Of a stretch of DNA of 64,000 nucleotides, positions 19,471 to 29,796 are shown piece after piece. Made by a program: the position numbers and the translations under genes. The notes under the pieces were generated by a model that saw only the letters and a list, made by a program, of their open reading frames with translations, made no database searches and was not told the DNA's origin. The DNA is from Ignavibacteriaceae bacterium (GTDB taxonomy: Bacteria; Bacteroidota; Ignavibacteria; Ignavibacteriales; Ignavibacteriaceae): positions 37,220 to 101,219 of the forward strand of contig JACZKK010000039.1 of assembly GCA_014860115.1 (NCBI GenBank), in the 5' to 3' direction. The stretch's first letter is position 1; every line of letters begins with the position of its first letter.

Positions 19471-21252
19471 TTACCTCAGCAGCGTCATTTTCTTTACTGA
19501 ATTGTAATTCTTCCCTGATACATCTACTGCATTCAGCTTATACAAGTACACTCCGCTTGTTAGCTGTGATGCGTTGAAATCTATTTTGTGATTACCTGCT
19601 GCAAATTCATTGTTAATGATTTCTGTTACTTTTTCTCCCACAAGATTATATACACTTATTTTTACCTGTGCATCAACCGGCAGTGAAAATTCTATGGTTG
19701 TTGTTGGGTTAAATGGATTAGGATAATTCTGCTCAAGTGAAAATTCTGTTGGCAGCGAGACCTCTACTTCCACTACTCCTGAATATGTGAAACTTCCATC
19801 ATAGTCTACTTGCTTCAGCCTGTAATAATATTTCCCGCTGGTTACAGATTGATCTGTATAGTTGTAGCTTTTTGGTTCTGTTGTTGTTCCAAAGCCGGGC
19901 ACATAGCCGATCTTTTGCCAATGGTTGTCATTCTGAGCGGAGCGAAGAATCTCAAATCCTTGATTATTTGTTTCTGTTGCTGTTGTCCAGTTCAACACAA
20001 CATTTCGGTCAATAACATTTGCTGTAAAAGACGTAAGTTCAACAGGAATAGTAGTATAATCATAAAGCGACACATATTGATAATTTGCACCTGCTATGAT
20101 TGTTCTAACTAAAGCGCCGGAAGTGCTGTCTATTTCGTGGATACCGGTTGCGTTTGTGGTTATAAAATTACCATTTGGCAGTAAGTATGCGCTTCTGTTT
20201 CCTGTAACAATAGATAATGTCTTATACAGCGTCCCGGAAGGTGAATAAAAATACAAACCCGATGGTGAAGAAAAACCAGCAACCACAATATTACCATTTG
20301 GCATCTCTAAAATCTGCTGTGGGAAAGAAATACCGGACGAGACTAAATTATTAATATAGGTGCCATTCAAATCATACCTGTGAATTGCGTTGCTGCTGCT
20401 TGCCGAAACAAGACAATCGGATGTTCTGAAAACAATATCAAATGGACTATCAAGACCTCCGGAACCATTAGCAATAAAATTACCTAAATAGTTTCCGGAT
20501 TGATCAAATTCTGCAACGGCATCGGGATTGCCGGCATCAGAATTACACACAACCATGTTTCCATTCGCTCTAAAATTATGACCTCTGACATTGTTGAGAA
20601 TGTTTGTATTGGCTCCACCAGCGGGAGCTAAAAATCTTATGAATGCGCCCGCAGTATCATATTCTATTACTCCATCATCAATCTGATCAGAGACGGTTAT
20701 GTTGCCCCAGGGAGCCAGATTTGCTTCTTTGGGCGATGAAAGGTTTGTTGGATCTACGATAAATGAAGCATTTATCAAATCACCGGTTACATCATTCAAT
20801 GTCGCAACACCATCATTTGTCCAATCCGGAACCAGAAGCATCTTTGTTGCAAGACTTCCATCGCCAGCTTGTGGAACAGGATAACCAAGCGTTGGGTTTT
20901 GAGTGGGCTTGTTTACAAAATGGAGGCGTCCTTTTGTCAAATCAAATCTGCTGACTATTTCCTGCCAATAAGCTACTTCGCCGTTATCATAAATATCTAA
21001 AATGTTATTGAAAATCGCATACACAACTCTTCCATCTTCAATTGCTATTGCTTGAATGAAAATTTTCTCGGGAAGATAAATCGTATGGGGAATATCCATC
21101 AGGGCTGTTAAAGTTCTTGCCTCTGAAATTAATTGGGGATTTTCCTCTGCCTGTGAGATCGCTTCCCGAAAAGTTAGGTTGTGAGTGTATTGCGCATACG
21201 ATCCAACACAAAATAAGATTGTCAATAAAAACATTATTGATGCTGTTTTCAT
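19471..21252 (-). CDS. secreted beta-propeller protein with T9SS type-A sorting domain
   Basis: signal peptide; C-terminal LEQNYPNPFNPTTTIEFSLPVDAQVKISVYNLVGEKVTEIINNEFAAGNHKIDFNASQLTSGVYLYKLNA. Confidence 0.88.
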   Translation of the reverse strand: MKTASIMFLLTILFCVGSYAQYTHNLTFREAISQAEENPQLISEARTLTALMDIPHTIYLPEKIFIQAIAIEDGRVVYAIFNNILDIYDNGEVAYWQEIVSRFDLTKGRLHFVNKPTQNPTLGYPVPQAGDGSLATKMLLVPDWTNDGVATLNDVTGDLINASFIVDPTNLSSPKEANLAPWGNITVSDQIDDGVIEYDTAGAFIRFLAPAGGANTNILNNVRGHNFRANGNMVVCNSDAGNPDAVAEFDQSGNYLGNFIANGSGGLDSPFDIVFRTSDCLVSASSSNAIHRYDLNGTYINNLVSSGISFPQQILEMPNGNIVVAGFSSPSGLYFYSPSGTLYKTLSIVTGNRSAYLLPNGNFITTNATGIHEIDSTSGALVRTIIAGANYQYVSLYDYTTIPVELTSFTANVIDRNVVLNWTTATETNNQGFEILRSAQNDNHWQKIGYVPGFGTTTEPKSYNYTDQSVTSGKYYYRLKQVDYDGSFTYSGVVEVEVSLPTEFSLEQNYPNPFNPTTTIEFSLPVDAQVKISVYNLVGEKVTEIINNEFAAGNHKIDFNASQLTSGVYLYKLNAVDVSGKNYNSVKKMTLLR

Positions 21253-21341
21253 AATGTCTACTCCTGATTTTTGTTTTTGGAATTTATATATGTAATACTC
21301 ATTTAAATTTATTAAATAAAATTCAGAATTAACAGTTACTA

Positions 21342-21905
21342 TTAAATTTTATGTCTATAGCATCTTACCAGGTGGTCGTTCACCATTCCGGTTGCTTGCA
21401 TATGTGCATAAACAATTGTTGAGCCAACAAACTTAAATCCTCTCTCCTTTAAATCTTCACTTATTTTATCAGATAGTTCCGTTCTCGCTGGAAGATCCTT
21501 CAACGATTTGAATCTATTCTGAATCTGCTTGCCGTTAACAAAACTCCAGACGTACTTATCGAATGTTCCGAATTCTTTTCTCACTTGTATAAAGGCCTTT
21601 GCGTTAATTATTGCACTTTCGATCTTTAATTTGTTACGAACAATTCTTTCATTTTTTAAAAGTGAATTGATTTTTCTTCTATCATATTTGGCTACCTTGT
21701 CAAAATCAAAGTTGTCAAATGCTTTTCTGAAGTTTTCTCTTTTGTAAAGAATTGTCCTCCAGCTTAATCCCGCTTGAAAACCCTCAAGTATCAAAAACTC
21801 AAAAAGCTTTCTGTCGTTATGAAGAGGAACTCCCCATTCATTATCATGATACTTGATCATTAATTTATCATCAGAGGGCCAGGGACAGCGTTCTATTGAT
21901 TTCAT
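21342..21905 (-). CDS. tag: DNA-3-methyladenine glycosylase I
   Basis: RCPWPSDDKLMIKYHDNEWGVPLHNDRKLFEFLILEGFQAGLSWRTIL ... GFKFVGSTIVYAHMQATGMVNDHLVRC. Confidence 0.93.
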   Translation of the reverse strand: MKSIERCPWPSDDKLMIKYHDNEWGVPLHNDRKLFEFLILEGFQAGLSWRTILYKRENFRKAFDNFDFDKVAKYDRRKINSLLKNERIVRNKLKIESAIINAKAFIQVRKEFGTFDKYVWSFVNGKQIQNRFKSLKDLPARTELSDKISEDLKERGFKFVGSTIVYAHMQATGMVNDHLVRCYRHKI

Positions 21906-21920
21906 TATTTCACCTGTCTT

Positions 21921-22457
21921 TTATTTGTTATCTGATGCTTTCCTGTTATAAAAACCGAGAATTATACCTAATGCAAGAGACCAAAGCGCAGCCAATCCAA
22001 TCTGAAATTCTTTTGGGAGAATAAATGTGATTGTGTGCGCCGGAATCCAGAACCAGAGCAATGAATAAAAACCTTTATCAAGGTTCTTCCAATTTTGTTT
22101 TCCGGCAATCAGGTTATCCATCAGCCTGTGCATAATTACAAGCAAGGGTCCGAACTGCAAATTCATTGAGGTCGAAATCGCAAATGATTTTCCAATACCC
22201 TCGAGCGGCGGCAGATAATTATTGTTTATTAATATATCTATAAAACCATGAAAGCCGATAAAAGCATATTTAATCATCACCGCAAGAATGGGCCATTCAA
22301 TAATTTTCAGTATCAGGGTTTTAAAATCATACGGAGAGAATATCTTCCTTTTAACAATCCAATGAGAAACAGCATCTCCAAGAGTGCCGAGCACAGCAAA
22401 TTGTATCATTGCCGTTAGTATTGGATAAGTGGTAACTAATTCAATATACCAGTTCAT
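21921..22457 (-). CDS. membrane protein resembling the Mpv17/PMP22 family
   Basis: PILTAMIQFAVLGTLGDAVSHWI ... FWIPAHTITFILPKEFQIGLAALWSLALGIILG. Confidence 0.5.
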   Translation of the reverse strand: MNWYIELVTTYPILTAMIQFAVLGTLGDAVSHWIVKRKIFSPYDFKTLILKIIEWPILAVMIKYAFIGFHGFIDILINNNYLPPLEGIGKSFAISTSMNLQFGPLLVIMHRLMDNLIAGKQNWKNLDKGFYSLLWFWIPAHTITFILPKEFQIGLAALWSLALGIILGFYNRKASDNK

Positions 22458-22524
22458 TCGAATGACAATTTTTTATTTAATAAATTTAAGCAAATAATTT
22501 TTATCAATTATCTACCAGAAAAAA

Positions 22525-24081
22525 ATGAACACAAAAGAGAAGTTCATCGAAGAAATTAAACACGCATATTTGTTCACGGGAGATTTCTTTACGCTCGGTG
22601 GCACTATCTTTGAGGGAGAATGTTTAAACAATTTATTTGTAAATGTTCCGCTAAAAACACTGAACAGGCATGGTTTGATTGCCGGCGCAACAGGAACCGG
22701 AAAAACAAAAACATTACAGGTAATCGCCGAACAACTTTCATCTAAAAGCATTCCCGTGTTGGTGATGGATGTGAAAGGAGACTTCAGCGGGATCGCAAAA
22801 CCCGGAACTACAAATCCTAAGATTGAAGAACGGCACGATAAAATAGGTTTGCAGTACACTGCAGAAGGATTTCCTGTTGAGTTGTTAACACTTTCGGATG
22901 AAAAAGGAGTTCGCCTTCGAGCAACAGTTTTGGAATTTGGTCCGGTTCTTCTATCTAAAATTCTTGAACTCAATGATACACAATCAAGTTTTGTGTCTCT
23001 AATTTATAAGTATTGTGATGATACACAGTTGCCCTTGCTCGATTTAAAAGATTTTAAACGGGTGCTTCAATTCATTTCCAATGAAGGAAAACAAGAAATA
23101 GAAAAGCATTATGGAAGTATTTCAACTACATCTGTCGGGACAATACTTCGCAAAGTAATTGAGCTTGAACAGCAGGGTGCAGAAAAATTCTTCGGTGAAA
23201 AATCTTTTGAGGTTGATGATCTTGTTAGAATTGATGAACAGGGTCGCGGAGTGATTTCTATTATTCGTCTCATCGATCTGCAGGACAAACCAAAACTATT
23301 TTCAACCTTTATGCTTTCACTTCTCGCAGAAATTTATTTTTCTTTCCCGGAAGAAGGAGATCTGCCTCAGCCGAAGCTGGTCATTTTTATCGATGAAGCT
23401 CATTTAATTTTTAAAGAAGCCTCTAAAGCGCTGCTTCAACAGATTGAAACGATAATAAAATTAATTCGTTCGAAGGGTGTGGGAATATTCTTCTGTACAC
23501 AAAACCCAACTGACGTTCCCGCGAGTGTTCTTTCACAACTTGGATTAAAGGTACAGCACGCACTACGGGCATTCACAGCAAAAGACCGTCAGATGATAAA
23601 GCTCACCGCCGAGAATTATCCATTATCCGAATATTACAAAACTGATGAAATGTTAACCTCGCTGGGAATCGGTGAAGCCGCGATCACTGCTTTAAATGAA
23701 AAAGGAGTCCCAACCCCACTTGCAGCTACTTTACTCCGGGCACCACAATCACGAATGGATATTCTTTCAGACGATGAAATAAATGAACTGGCGAGAAGTT
23801 CCCGGCTCGTCTCTAAGTACAATGAAACGATTGACAGAGAAAGCGCATATGAGTTACTAAATCGGAAGCTTCTGGTTTCAGCAAAGGATAAAGAGTTTAC
23901 GTTGCCAACGTATGAAACTCCAAAACAACCTCGCGGAAGACCGAAGGAAGAAAAAAGTACTTTTGAAAAAGTCCTTACAAGTCCTACAACTAAACAGATT
24001 GGGAATACTGTTGTTAGAGAATTGGCTCGGGGAATTTTGGGTGTGCTTGGACTTGGAAGATCAACGAGAAGGCGCAGATAA
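22525..24081 (+). CDS. HerA-like DUF853 family ATPase
   Basis: GLIAGATGTGKTKTLQVIAEQLS, VMDVKGDFSGIA, LVIFIDEAHLIF, FFCTQNPTDVPASVLSQLGLKVQHALRAFTAKD. Confidence 0.93.
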   Translation: MNTKEKFIEEIKHAYLFTGDFFTLGGTIFEGECLNNLFVNVPLKTLNRHGLIAGATGTGKTKTLQVIAEQLSSKSIPVLVMDVKGDFSGIAKPGTTNPKIEERHDKIGLQYTAEGFPVELLTLSDEKGVRLRATVLEFGPVLLSKILELNDTQSSFVSLIYKYCDDTQLPLLDLKDFKRVLQFISNEGKQEIEKHYGSISTTSVGTILRKVIELEQQGAEKFFGEKSFEVDDLVRIDEQGRGVISIIRLIDLQDKPKLFSTFMLSLLAEIYFSFPEEGDLPQPKLVIFIDEAHLIFKEASKALLQQIETIIKLIRSKGVGIFFCTQNPTDVPASVLSQLGLKVQHALRAFTAKDRQMIKLTAENYPLSEYYKTDEMLTSLGIGEAAITALNEKGVPTPLAATLLRAPQSRMDILSDDEINELARSSRLVSKYNETIDRESAYELLNRKLLVSAKDKEFTLPTYETPKQPRGRPKEEKSTFEKVLTSPTTKQIGNTVVRELARGILGVLGLGRSTRRRR

Positions 24082-24083
24082 AC

Positions 24084-24287
24084 TTAATTTTCACCGGGCT
24101 TATTTTGTGGAGGATTCTGCGGCGGATTGTTCTCCGTAACTTTTAATCTTCCTGAATTTTTAAGGGCTTGAGTAAGTAAGTATTCAATCTGTGCATTAAT
24201 ACTTCTTAAATCATCTGCCGCCCATTTTTCAAGGGCGGCATAAACGTTTTCATCAATTCTTAACAGAAATTTTTTCTTTTCAGCCAT
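24084..24287 (-). CDS. Arc/ribbon-helix-helix-like small protein
   Basis: [39 protein letters not shown]. Confidence 0.75.
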   Translation of the reverse strand: MAEKKKFLLRIDENVYAALEKWAADDLRSINAQIEYLLTQALKNSGRLKVTENNPPQNPPQNKPGEN

Positions 24288-24308
24288 CGCTTTCTTTCTT
24301 TTTAATCA

Positions 24309-24821
24309 TTAACTGCCCGCCGCAGAATTTTTTTTCATAAGCTGCGCCAGATAGAAACCAAGCATGATAATCCATGGATACTCATCAAGTACATCGGAAC
24401 GTTTTTCAATAATTACCCGGCTTCTTTCTTTCATTGAGAAGCCGCTCAGAACTGTAACCAGCAAATCGTTTTCACCAAGATATATCTCCGCCTGCTTTTT
24501 GAAAAAGCCAAACTTCATTATCAACCTTATTCCGCGTGGAAGTTCCAGCACCCCTTTCCTTCCCCAGAAATTATTTTTAAAGTGAGCTAATGGGTTTTGA
24601 TATCCCTTTTTTCTGATATCAACATCACGTTTGAAAAATTTAGGTCTGTAAAATTCAAATTCCTCATTTCCTATTTTTAGTTCCGCAAGGTCGCTGAATA
24701 ATTTTGGATATTTCAACCATGCTATTATATCGTCACCCGTTCGAAGTCCTATTTCTCTTTTGAAAATACTATTTTGAAATATCTTAAGCTCGCTTCCAAT
24801 ATAGTCAGATGGCTTTTTCAT
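24309..24821 (-). CDS. conserved-looking protein of unknown function in the SPFH operon
   Basis: intact ORF 11 nt from the SPFH gene and 21 nt from the RHH gene, same strand. Confidence 0.7.
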   Translation of the reverse strand: MKKPSDYIGSELKIFQNSIFKREIGLRTGDDIIAWLKYPKLFSDLAELKIGNEEFEFYRPKFFKRDVDIRKKGYQNPLAHFKNNFWGRKGVLELPRGIRLIMKFGFFKKQAEIYLGENDLLVTVLSGFSMKERSRVIIEKRSDVLDEYPWIIMLGFYLAQLMKKNSAAGS

Positions 24822-24832
24822 TTGGTTATTTC

Positions 24833-25708
24833 TTATTGATAAATAGTTCCCGTATTAATAACAGGAATCGCTTCGTGATCTGCGACTAAAGCAACCATCA
24901 GGTTATTTACCATCTGTGCTTTTCTTTCTTCGTCAAGATTAACAATATTCTTATCACTTAGGTCCTGCAAAGCCTGCTGAACCATTCCCACAGCGCCCTC
25001 CACAATTTTAAATCTTGCCGCAACAATTGCCTGGGCTTGCTGTCTGCGTAGCATCGCCTGAGCAATTTCCTGTGCGTAAGCAAGATGCGTAATTCTCGCT
25101 TCAACAATTGTAACTCCCGCGACCTCTAGTCTTGTCTGAAGTTCTTTCTGAAGATTTTCTGCAACTTCGGTCGGACTGCTTCTTAGAGATTCTTTTTCTC
25201 CTTCATTTGTATCGTATGGATATTCTGAGGCAAGTGTACGAATTGCTGTTTCCGCCTGAATGGCTACAAATTGTTCGTAATTCTGAACATCAAAAATCGC
25301 ACGCGCAGAATCTACTACCCTCCAAACAATTACAGCCGCAATCTCAATTGGGTTTCCGTGTAAATCATTTACTTTAATCTTTTCACTGTTAAAATTTCTT
25401 ATTCTTAAAGAAACATGTTTTTTTACTGTGAATGGATTGATCCACCAAAAACCCGAATCGCGAATGGTTCCAATGTACTTACCAAACAATATTAATACTC
25501 TTGATTCGTTTGGCTGAACAATTACAAATCCACCAAAACTTAAAAAAGATATAAAAACAAGCGGAATGAAGAACCAAAGAATTGCAGGGTTTTCCGTTTT
25601 GATTCCGGTCGCCAGTAGATAAACATCTAAAGCGAAAAGCGCTATTACAATAAACAAAGAAATAAAACCATTTACTTTGTTTGCTGCTTTTTCAGTTATT
25701 TTGTCCAT
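24833..25708 (-). CDS. SPFH/Band-7 domain protein
   Basis: two TM helices, [30 protein letters not shown], ...[46 protein letters not shown]. Confidence 0.9.
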   Translation of the reverse strand: MDKITEKAANKVNGFISLFIVIALFALDVYLLATGIKTENPAILWFFIPLVFISFLSFGGFVIVQPNESRVLILFGKYIGTIRDSGFWWINPFTVKKHVSLRIRNFNSEKIKVNDLHGNPIEIAAVIVWRVVDSARAIFDVQNYEQFVAIQAETAIRTLASEYPYDTNEGEKESLRSSPTEVAENLQKELQTRLEVAGVTIVEARITHLAYAQEIAQAMLRRQQAQAIVAARFKIVEGAVGMVQQALQDLSDKNIVNLDEERKAQMVNNLMVALVADHEAIPVINTGTIYQ

Positions 25709-25872
25709 TTTGTATTCCTTTTTATTATTGCTATCGTAATGATATCATATTGATAGTAAAAAGTCAAGCAATATTTTAACATTGGAACTTTAATATTAGC
25801 TTATTATGATTTTTGCTGATTTATGAATTATTTGCAATACATTTCTGTTATTAACGGTAAATAATAGGTCTT

Positions 25873-27318
25873 ATGAAAATACTATTAACCGGCGCGACCG
25901 GATACATTGGTAAAAGACTTCTTCCAGTTTTAATCGAACATGGACACGAAGTTCTCTGCTGTGTGCGTGATAAAAACAGGTTCCCCACTGAAGGAATATA
26001 TAAGCATCCAAATGTTTCTTTGTTTGAAGTTGATTTTCTTAAAGAAATCTCTGTTACTGATTCTGTAAAAGATATTGATGCCGCTTACTATCTCATTCAC
26101 TCAATGAGTTCCAATGTAAAAGATTTTGGTACGCTCGAAGAGACCTCCGCAAATAATTTTATCAGGCTTGTAAAACAAACATCAGTTAAGCAAATAATTT
26201 ATCTTGGTGGAATTACAAACGAAAATAAACTTTCTAAACATCTTGCTTCCAGAAAAAGAGTTGAGGAAATCCTTACAGTAAGCGGCATTCCACTCACATC
26301 AATTAAAGCCGGAATAATTGTTGGGTCCGGCAGTGCATCATTTGAAATCATTCGTGATCTTGTAGAAAAACTTCCAGTTATGATCACACCCAAATGGCTA
26401 AACACAAAGCACCAGCCAATTGCAATCAGAAATATTTTAGATTATCTGATCGGGGTTTTACTTAAGCCCGAAACATTTAATAATTCCTTTGATGTTGGCG
26501 GACCCGATATTTTATCTTACAAACAAATACTTTTACAATTAGCTGAAGTACGAAAATTAAAACGATTTATTTTTACTGTTCCAGTTATGACTCCAAGATT
26601 ATCCTCTTACTGGCTTTACTTTGTTACGGCTACATCGTATAAGCTGGCAGTTAATCTTGTGGACAGCATGAAAATAGAAATTATTGGTAAACCAAATGAT
26701 CTTGAAAAGATGCTGAATATAAAACCAATTTCATACAAGGAAGCGGTTAGTCTTGCGTTTACACGAATTGAACAGAACGAGGTAATTTCGAGCTGGAAGG
26801 ATTCTTTGGTTTCAAGTTTAAAAAATGATGATCCATTTGTTCATATGAACGTACCAACTTACGGTTGTTTTACCGATAAACGTGAAAGAGAAATTACAAC
26901 AAACGTCGAACAGGTGATAAAAAATATCTGGTCAATCGGTGGTGAGCGCGGCTGGTATTATGCTGATTGGCTCTGGCACATTCGTGGTTTCTTTGATAAG
27001 CTCGTTGGCGGAGTTGGGCTTCGCAGAGGAAGAACAAACAAACAGAAAATTTATTCCGGGGACACTTTAGATTTCTGGCGAGTACTCGTTGCAGACAAAT
27101 CAAATAAAAGACTGCTTCTTTACGCTGAGATGAAATTGCCAGGAGAAGCATGGCTTGAGTTCAAGATTATTAGTAAAGCGGGAAAAAACTTTTTACAGCA
27201 GACCGCGACATTCCGACCCAAGGGATTACTTGGTAGGATTTATTGGTATTCTGTTTTACCGTTTCACTTTTTTGTGTTTGATGGAATGGCGAGGAACATC
27301 ATAAAATTCAAAAACTGA
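25873..27318 (+). CDS. NAD(P)-binding SDR/DUF2867 family protein
   Basis: MKILLTGATGYIGKRLLPVLIEHGHEV; C-terminal WYYADWLWHIRGFFDKLVGGVGLRRGR. Confidence 0.88.
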   Translation: MKILLTGATGYIGKRLLPVLIEHGHEVLCCVRDKNRFPTEGIYKHPNVSLFEVDFLKEISVTDSVKDIDAAYYLIHSMSSNVKDFGTLEETSANNFIRLVKQTSVKQIIYLGGITNENKLSKHLASRKRVEEILTVSGIPLTSIKAGIIVGSGSASFEIIRDLVEKLPVMITPKWLNTKHQPIAIRNILDYLIGVLLKPETFNNSFDVGGPDILSYKQILLQLAEVRKLKRFIFTVPVMTPRLSSYWLYFVTATSYKLAVNLVDSMKIEIIGKPNDLEKMLNIKPISYKEAVSLAFTRIEQNEVISSWKDSLVSSLKNDDPFVHMNVPTYGCFTDKREREITTNVEQVIKNIWSIGGERGWYYADWLWHIRGFFDKLVGGVGLRRGRTNKQKIYSGDTLDFWRVLVADKSNKRLLLYAEMKLPGEAWLEFKIISKAGKNFLQQTATFRPKGLLGRIYWYSVLPFHFFVFDGMARNIIKFKN

Positions 27319-27348
27319 CAGCTGCTAACTTTTAATTATTAAAACAAA

Positions 27349-27380
27349 AACGGACAGAGAATATTTTTCCTGTCCGTTAA
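27349..27380. terminator. bidirectional Rho-independent terminator
   Basis: aacggacag-agaatatttttc-ctgtccgtt between convergent genes. Confidence 0.75.
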
Positions 27381-27405
27381 CAATTACTCGCAATAAATGC
27401 TCTAA

Positions 27406-29631
27406 CTATATCTCATCAATTATCTTATTAAAAGCTGCGCTTGGGCGCATAACTTCAGAAGCTTTTTTATCGTCCGGCATAAAGTAACCACCAATATCAG
27501 CTGGTTTTTTCTGCACCGAAATTAAATCGTTTAGAATTTTTTCTTCGTTTGCAGATAATTCTTTATAAATTTTTTCAAAACGAGATTTTATTTCTGAATT
27601 TTTATTTTGCTGTGATAAGGCTTCTGCCCAGTACATTGACAAATAAAACGAGCTTCCCCTGTTATCAATCTCTCCAGCTTTTCTTGAAGGCATTCTGCCG
27701 TTTTCAAGATACTTAAGTATTGCTTTGTCAAGAGTTTCGGCAAACAGTTTTGCTTTTTCATTTCCGGATTTATCGGCTATCATTTCAAAAGATGGAACGA
27801 GTGCACAATACTCACCCAGCGAATCCCATCTTAGGTGATTCTCTTTTAATAGCTGCTCAACGTGTTTTGGTGCAGAACCACCAGCACCGGTTTCAAATAA
27901 TCCACCGCCTTTTAACAGTGGAACGATAGAAAGCATTCTTGCACTTGTGCCTAATTCCAGAATAGGAAATAAATCTGTTAAATAATCTCTGAGAACATTT
28001 CCGGTTACTGAAATTGTGTCTAATCCTTTTCTTGTTCTTTCGAGTGTGTATTTCATTGCATCAACAGGCTTGAGAATTCTTATCTCTAATCCATTAGTGT
28101 CATGCTCTGGTAAATACTTTTTAACCTTTGCGATTATTTCTCTGTCGTGTGCTCTGTTTTCATCAAGCCAAAAAATAGCCGGAGTATTGGATGCTCTTGC
28201 TCTATTTACCGCAAGTTTTACCCAGTCTTTAATGGCTTCATTCTTTGCCTGGCACATTCTGAATATGTCCCCTGTTTCAACCTGCTGTTCAAGTAAAGCC
28301 TTTCCTTCAGAATTAACCACTCGGATAACACCATCACCGCTTGCCTCAAAAGTTTTATCGTGCGAACCATACTCCTCTGCTTTTTTGGCCATCAAACCAA
28401 CGTTGGAAACAGCGCCCATAGTTGAAGGATCAAACTGACCCTTTTCTTTTGCATCCTCAATAATTGTTTTATACATGGTTGCATAACTGCGGTCTGGAAT
28501 CATCGCGATGCAATCTTGAAGCTCATCTTTTTTATTCCACATTTTTCCACCATCTCGTACGACATTCGGCATTGATGCATCAACTATCACATCGTTCGGA
28601 ACGTGAAGATTTGTTTTATTGATTCTTGAATCAATCATTGCGAGTTCGGGCAAATACTCATAAACTTTATTAATATAGTCTTCAATTTCTTTTCTCTTTA
28701 CGTCTGGAAGTTTTTTCAGCTTTTCGAGAACATCCATCAGTCCATTATTTACGTTTGCACCGATTTGTTTCAAAGTATCTGTATGTTTTTCAAGAGCATC
28801 TTTATAATAAACAGAAACAGCGTGACCGAACATTATCGGGTCGGAATTTTTCATCATTGTTGCTTTAAGATGAAGCGAAAGCAGAACGCCATCTTTCTTG
28901 GCTTCTTCAATCTGCTCTGCATAAAACTTTCTCAACTCTTTAACATTCATTACTGCTGCGTCAATAACTTCATCCTTGAGAAGTTTAAGATTTTCTTTCA
29001 GCACGGTTGAATTTCCATTCGCATCAATAAATTCTATTTTAACAGCATCATCTTTGCCCATAGTAATAGATTTTTCGGATCCGTAAAAATCTTTTTGATT
29101 CATATGAGCAACGCGGCATTTGGAACCTGATTCGGGCCAGGGTTTCATCATTTTGTGGGGATGTTTCTGTGCAAACTTTTTTACAGAAGCGGCTGCACGG
29201 CGATCTGAATTACCTTCTCTTAATACGGGATTTACAGCAGAGCCAAGCACTTTTGCAAATCTCTCTTTTAATTTTTTTTCTTCTTCGGTTTTTGGTTCTT
29301 CGGGGTAATCTGGAATTTTATATCCTTTACTCTGTAATTCTTTTATTGCTGCTTTTAGCTGTGGGATTGAAGCACTGATATTGGGAAGCTTGATAATGTT
29401 TGCGTTTGAATCTTGAGTTAGTTCGCCAAGCTCTGCCAGGTAATCATGAACTTTTTGTTCTTCGGTAAGGTTTTCAGGGAAGGTGGCAAGGATTCTTCCG
29501 GCTAGCGATATGTCTTTTTCGACGAATTCAATGCCCGTTCCTTTTGTGTATGATTTTAGGATTGGAAGGAGGCAATAACTAGCAAGAAGTGGTGCTTCAT
29601 CTATTTTAGTCCAGCTGATTTTAAAACTCAT
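27406..29631 (-). CDS. icd: NADP-dependent isocitrate dehydrogenase, monomeric type
   Basis: long IDH with KIIWTKIDEAPLLASY-like start and DRSYATMYKTIIEDAKEKGQFDPSTMGAVSNVGLMAKKAEEYGSHDKTFE; SVTGNVLRDYLTDLFPILELGTSARMLSIVPLLKGGGLFETGAGGSAPKHVEQ. Confidence 0.95.
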   Translation of the reverse strand: MSFKISWTKIDEAPLLASYCLLPILKSYTKGTGIEFVEKDISLAGRILATFPENLTEEQKVHDYLAELGELTQDSNANIIKLPNISASIPQLKAAIKELQSKGYKIPDYPEEPKTEEEKKLKERFAKVLGSAVNPVLREGNSDRRAAASVKKFAQKHPHKMMKPWPESGSKCRVAHMNQKDFYGSEKSITMGKDDAVKIEFIDANGNSTVLKENLKLLKDEVIDAAVMNVKELRKFYAEQIEEAKKDGVLLSLHLKATMMKNSDPIMFGHAVSVYYKDALEKHTDTLKQIGANVNNGLMDVLEKLKKLPDVKRKEIEDYINKVYEYLPELAMIDSRINKTNLHVPNDVIVDASMPNVVRDGGKMWNKKDELQDCIAMIPDRSYATMYKTIIEDAKEKGQFDPSTMGAVSNVGLMAKKAEEYGSHDKTFEASGDGVIRVVNSEGKALLEQQVETGDIFRMCQAKNEAIKDWVKLAVNRARASNTPAIFWLDENRAHDREIIAKVKKYLPEHDTNGLEIRILKPVDAMKYTLERTRKGLDTISVTGNVLRDYLTDLFPILELGTSARMLSIVPLLKGGGLFETGAGGSAPKHVEQLLKENHLRWDSLGEYCALVPSFEMIADKSGNEKAKLFAETLDKAILKYLENGRMPSRKAGEIDNRGSSFYLSMYWAEALSQQNKNSEIKSRFEKIYKELSANEEKILNDLISVQKKPADIGGYFMPDDKKASEVMRPSAAFNKIIDEI

Positions 29632-29796
29632 TTTTACGTCCACTTTTTATTTAGAAAATTATTTGAAATTGTTATATAAAAAATACTCAATCGCTGGTAA
29701 TAATTGAAGAATTTGCTGATAGTATACCATATATCTTGATTGTGTGGACATCTCAAATCATTTAATTTTGAACCCATTATTAACAATTTAAATTTT

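Noticed and set aside
22512-22973. 153-aa minus-strand ORF
   Set aside because: antisense to the HerA-like ATPase gene, Ser/Pro-rich shadow translation
28016-28438. 140-aa plus-strand ORF
   Set aside because: antisense shadow of the isocitrate dehydrogenase gene
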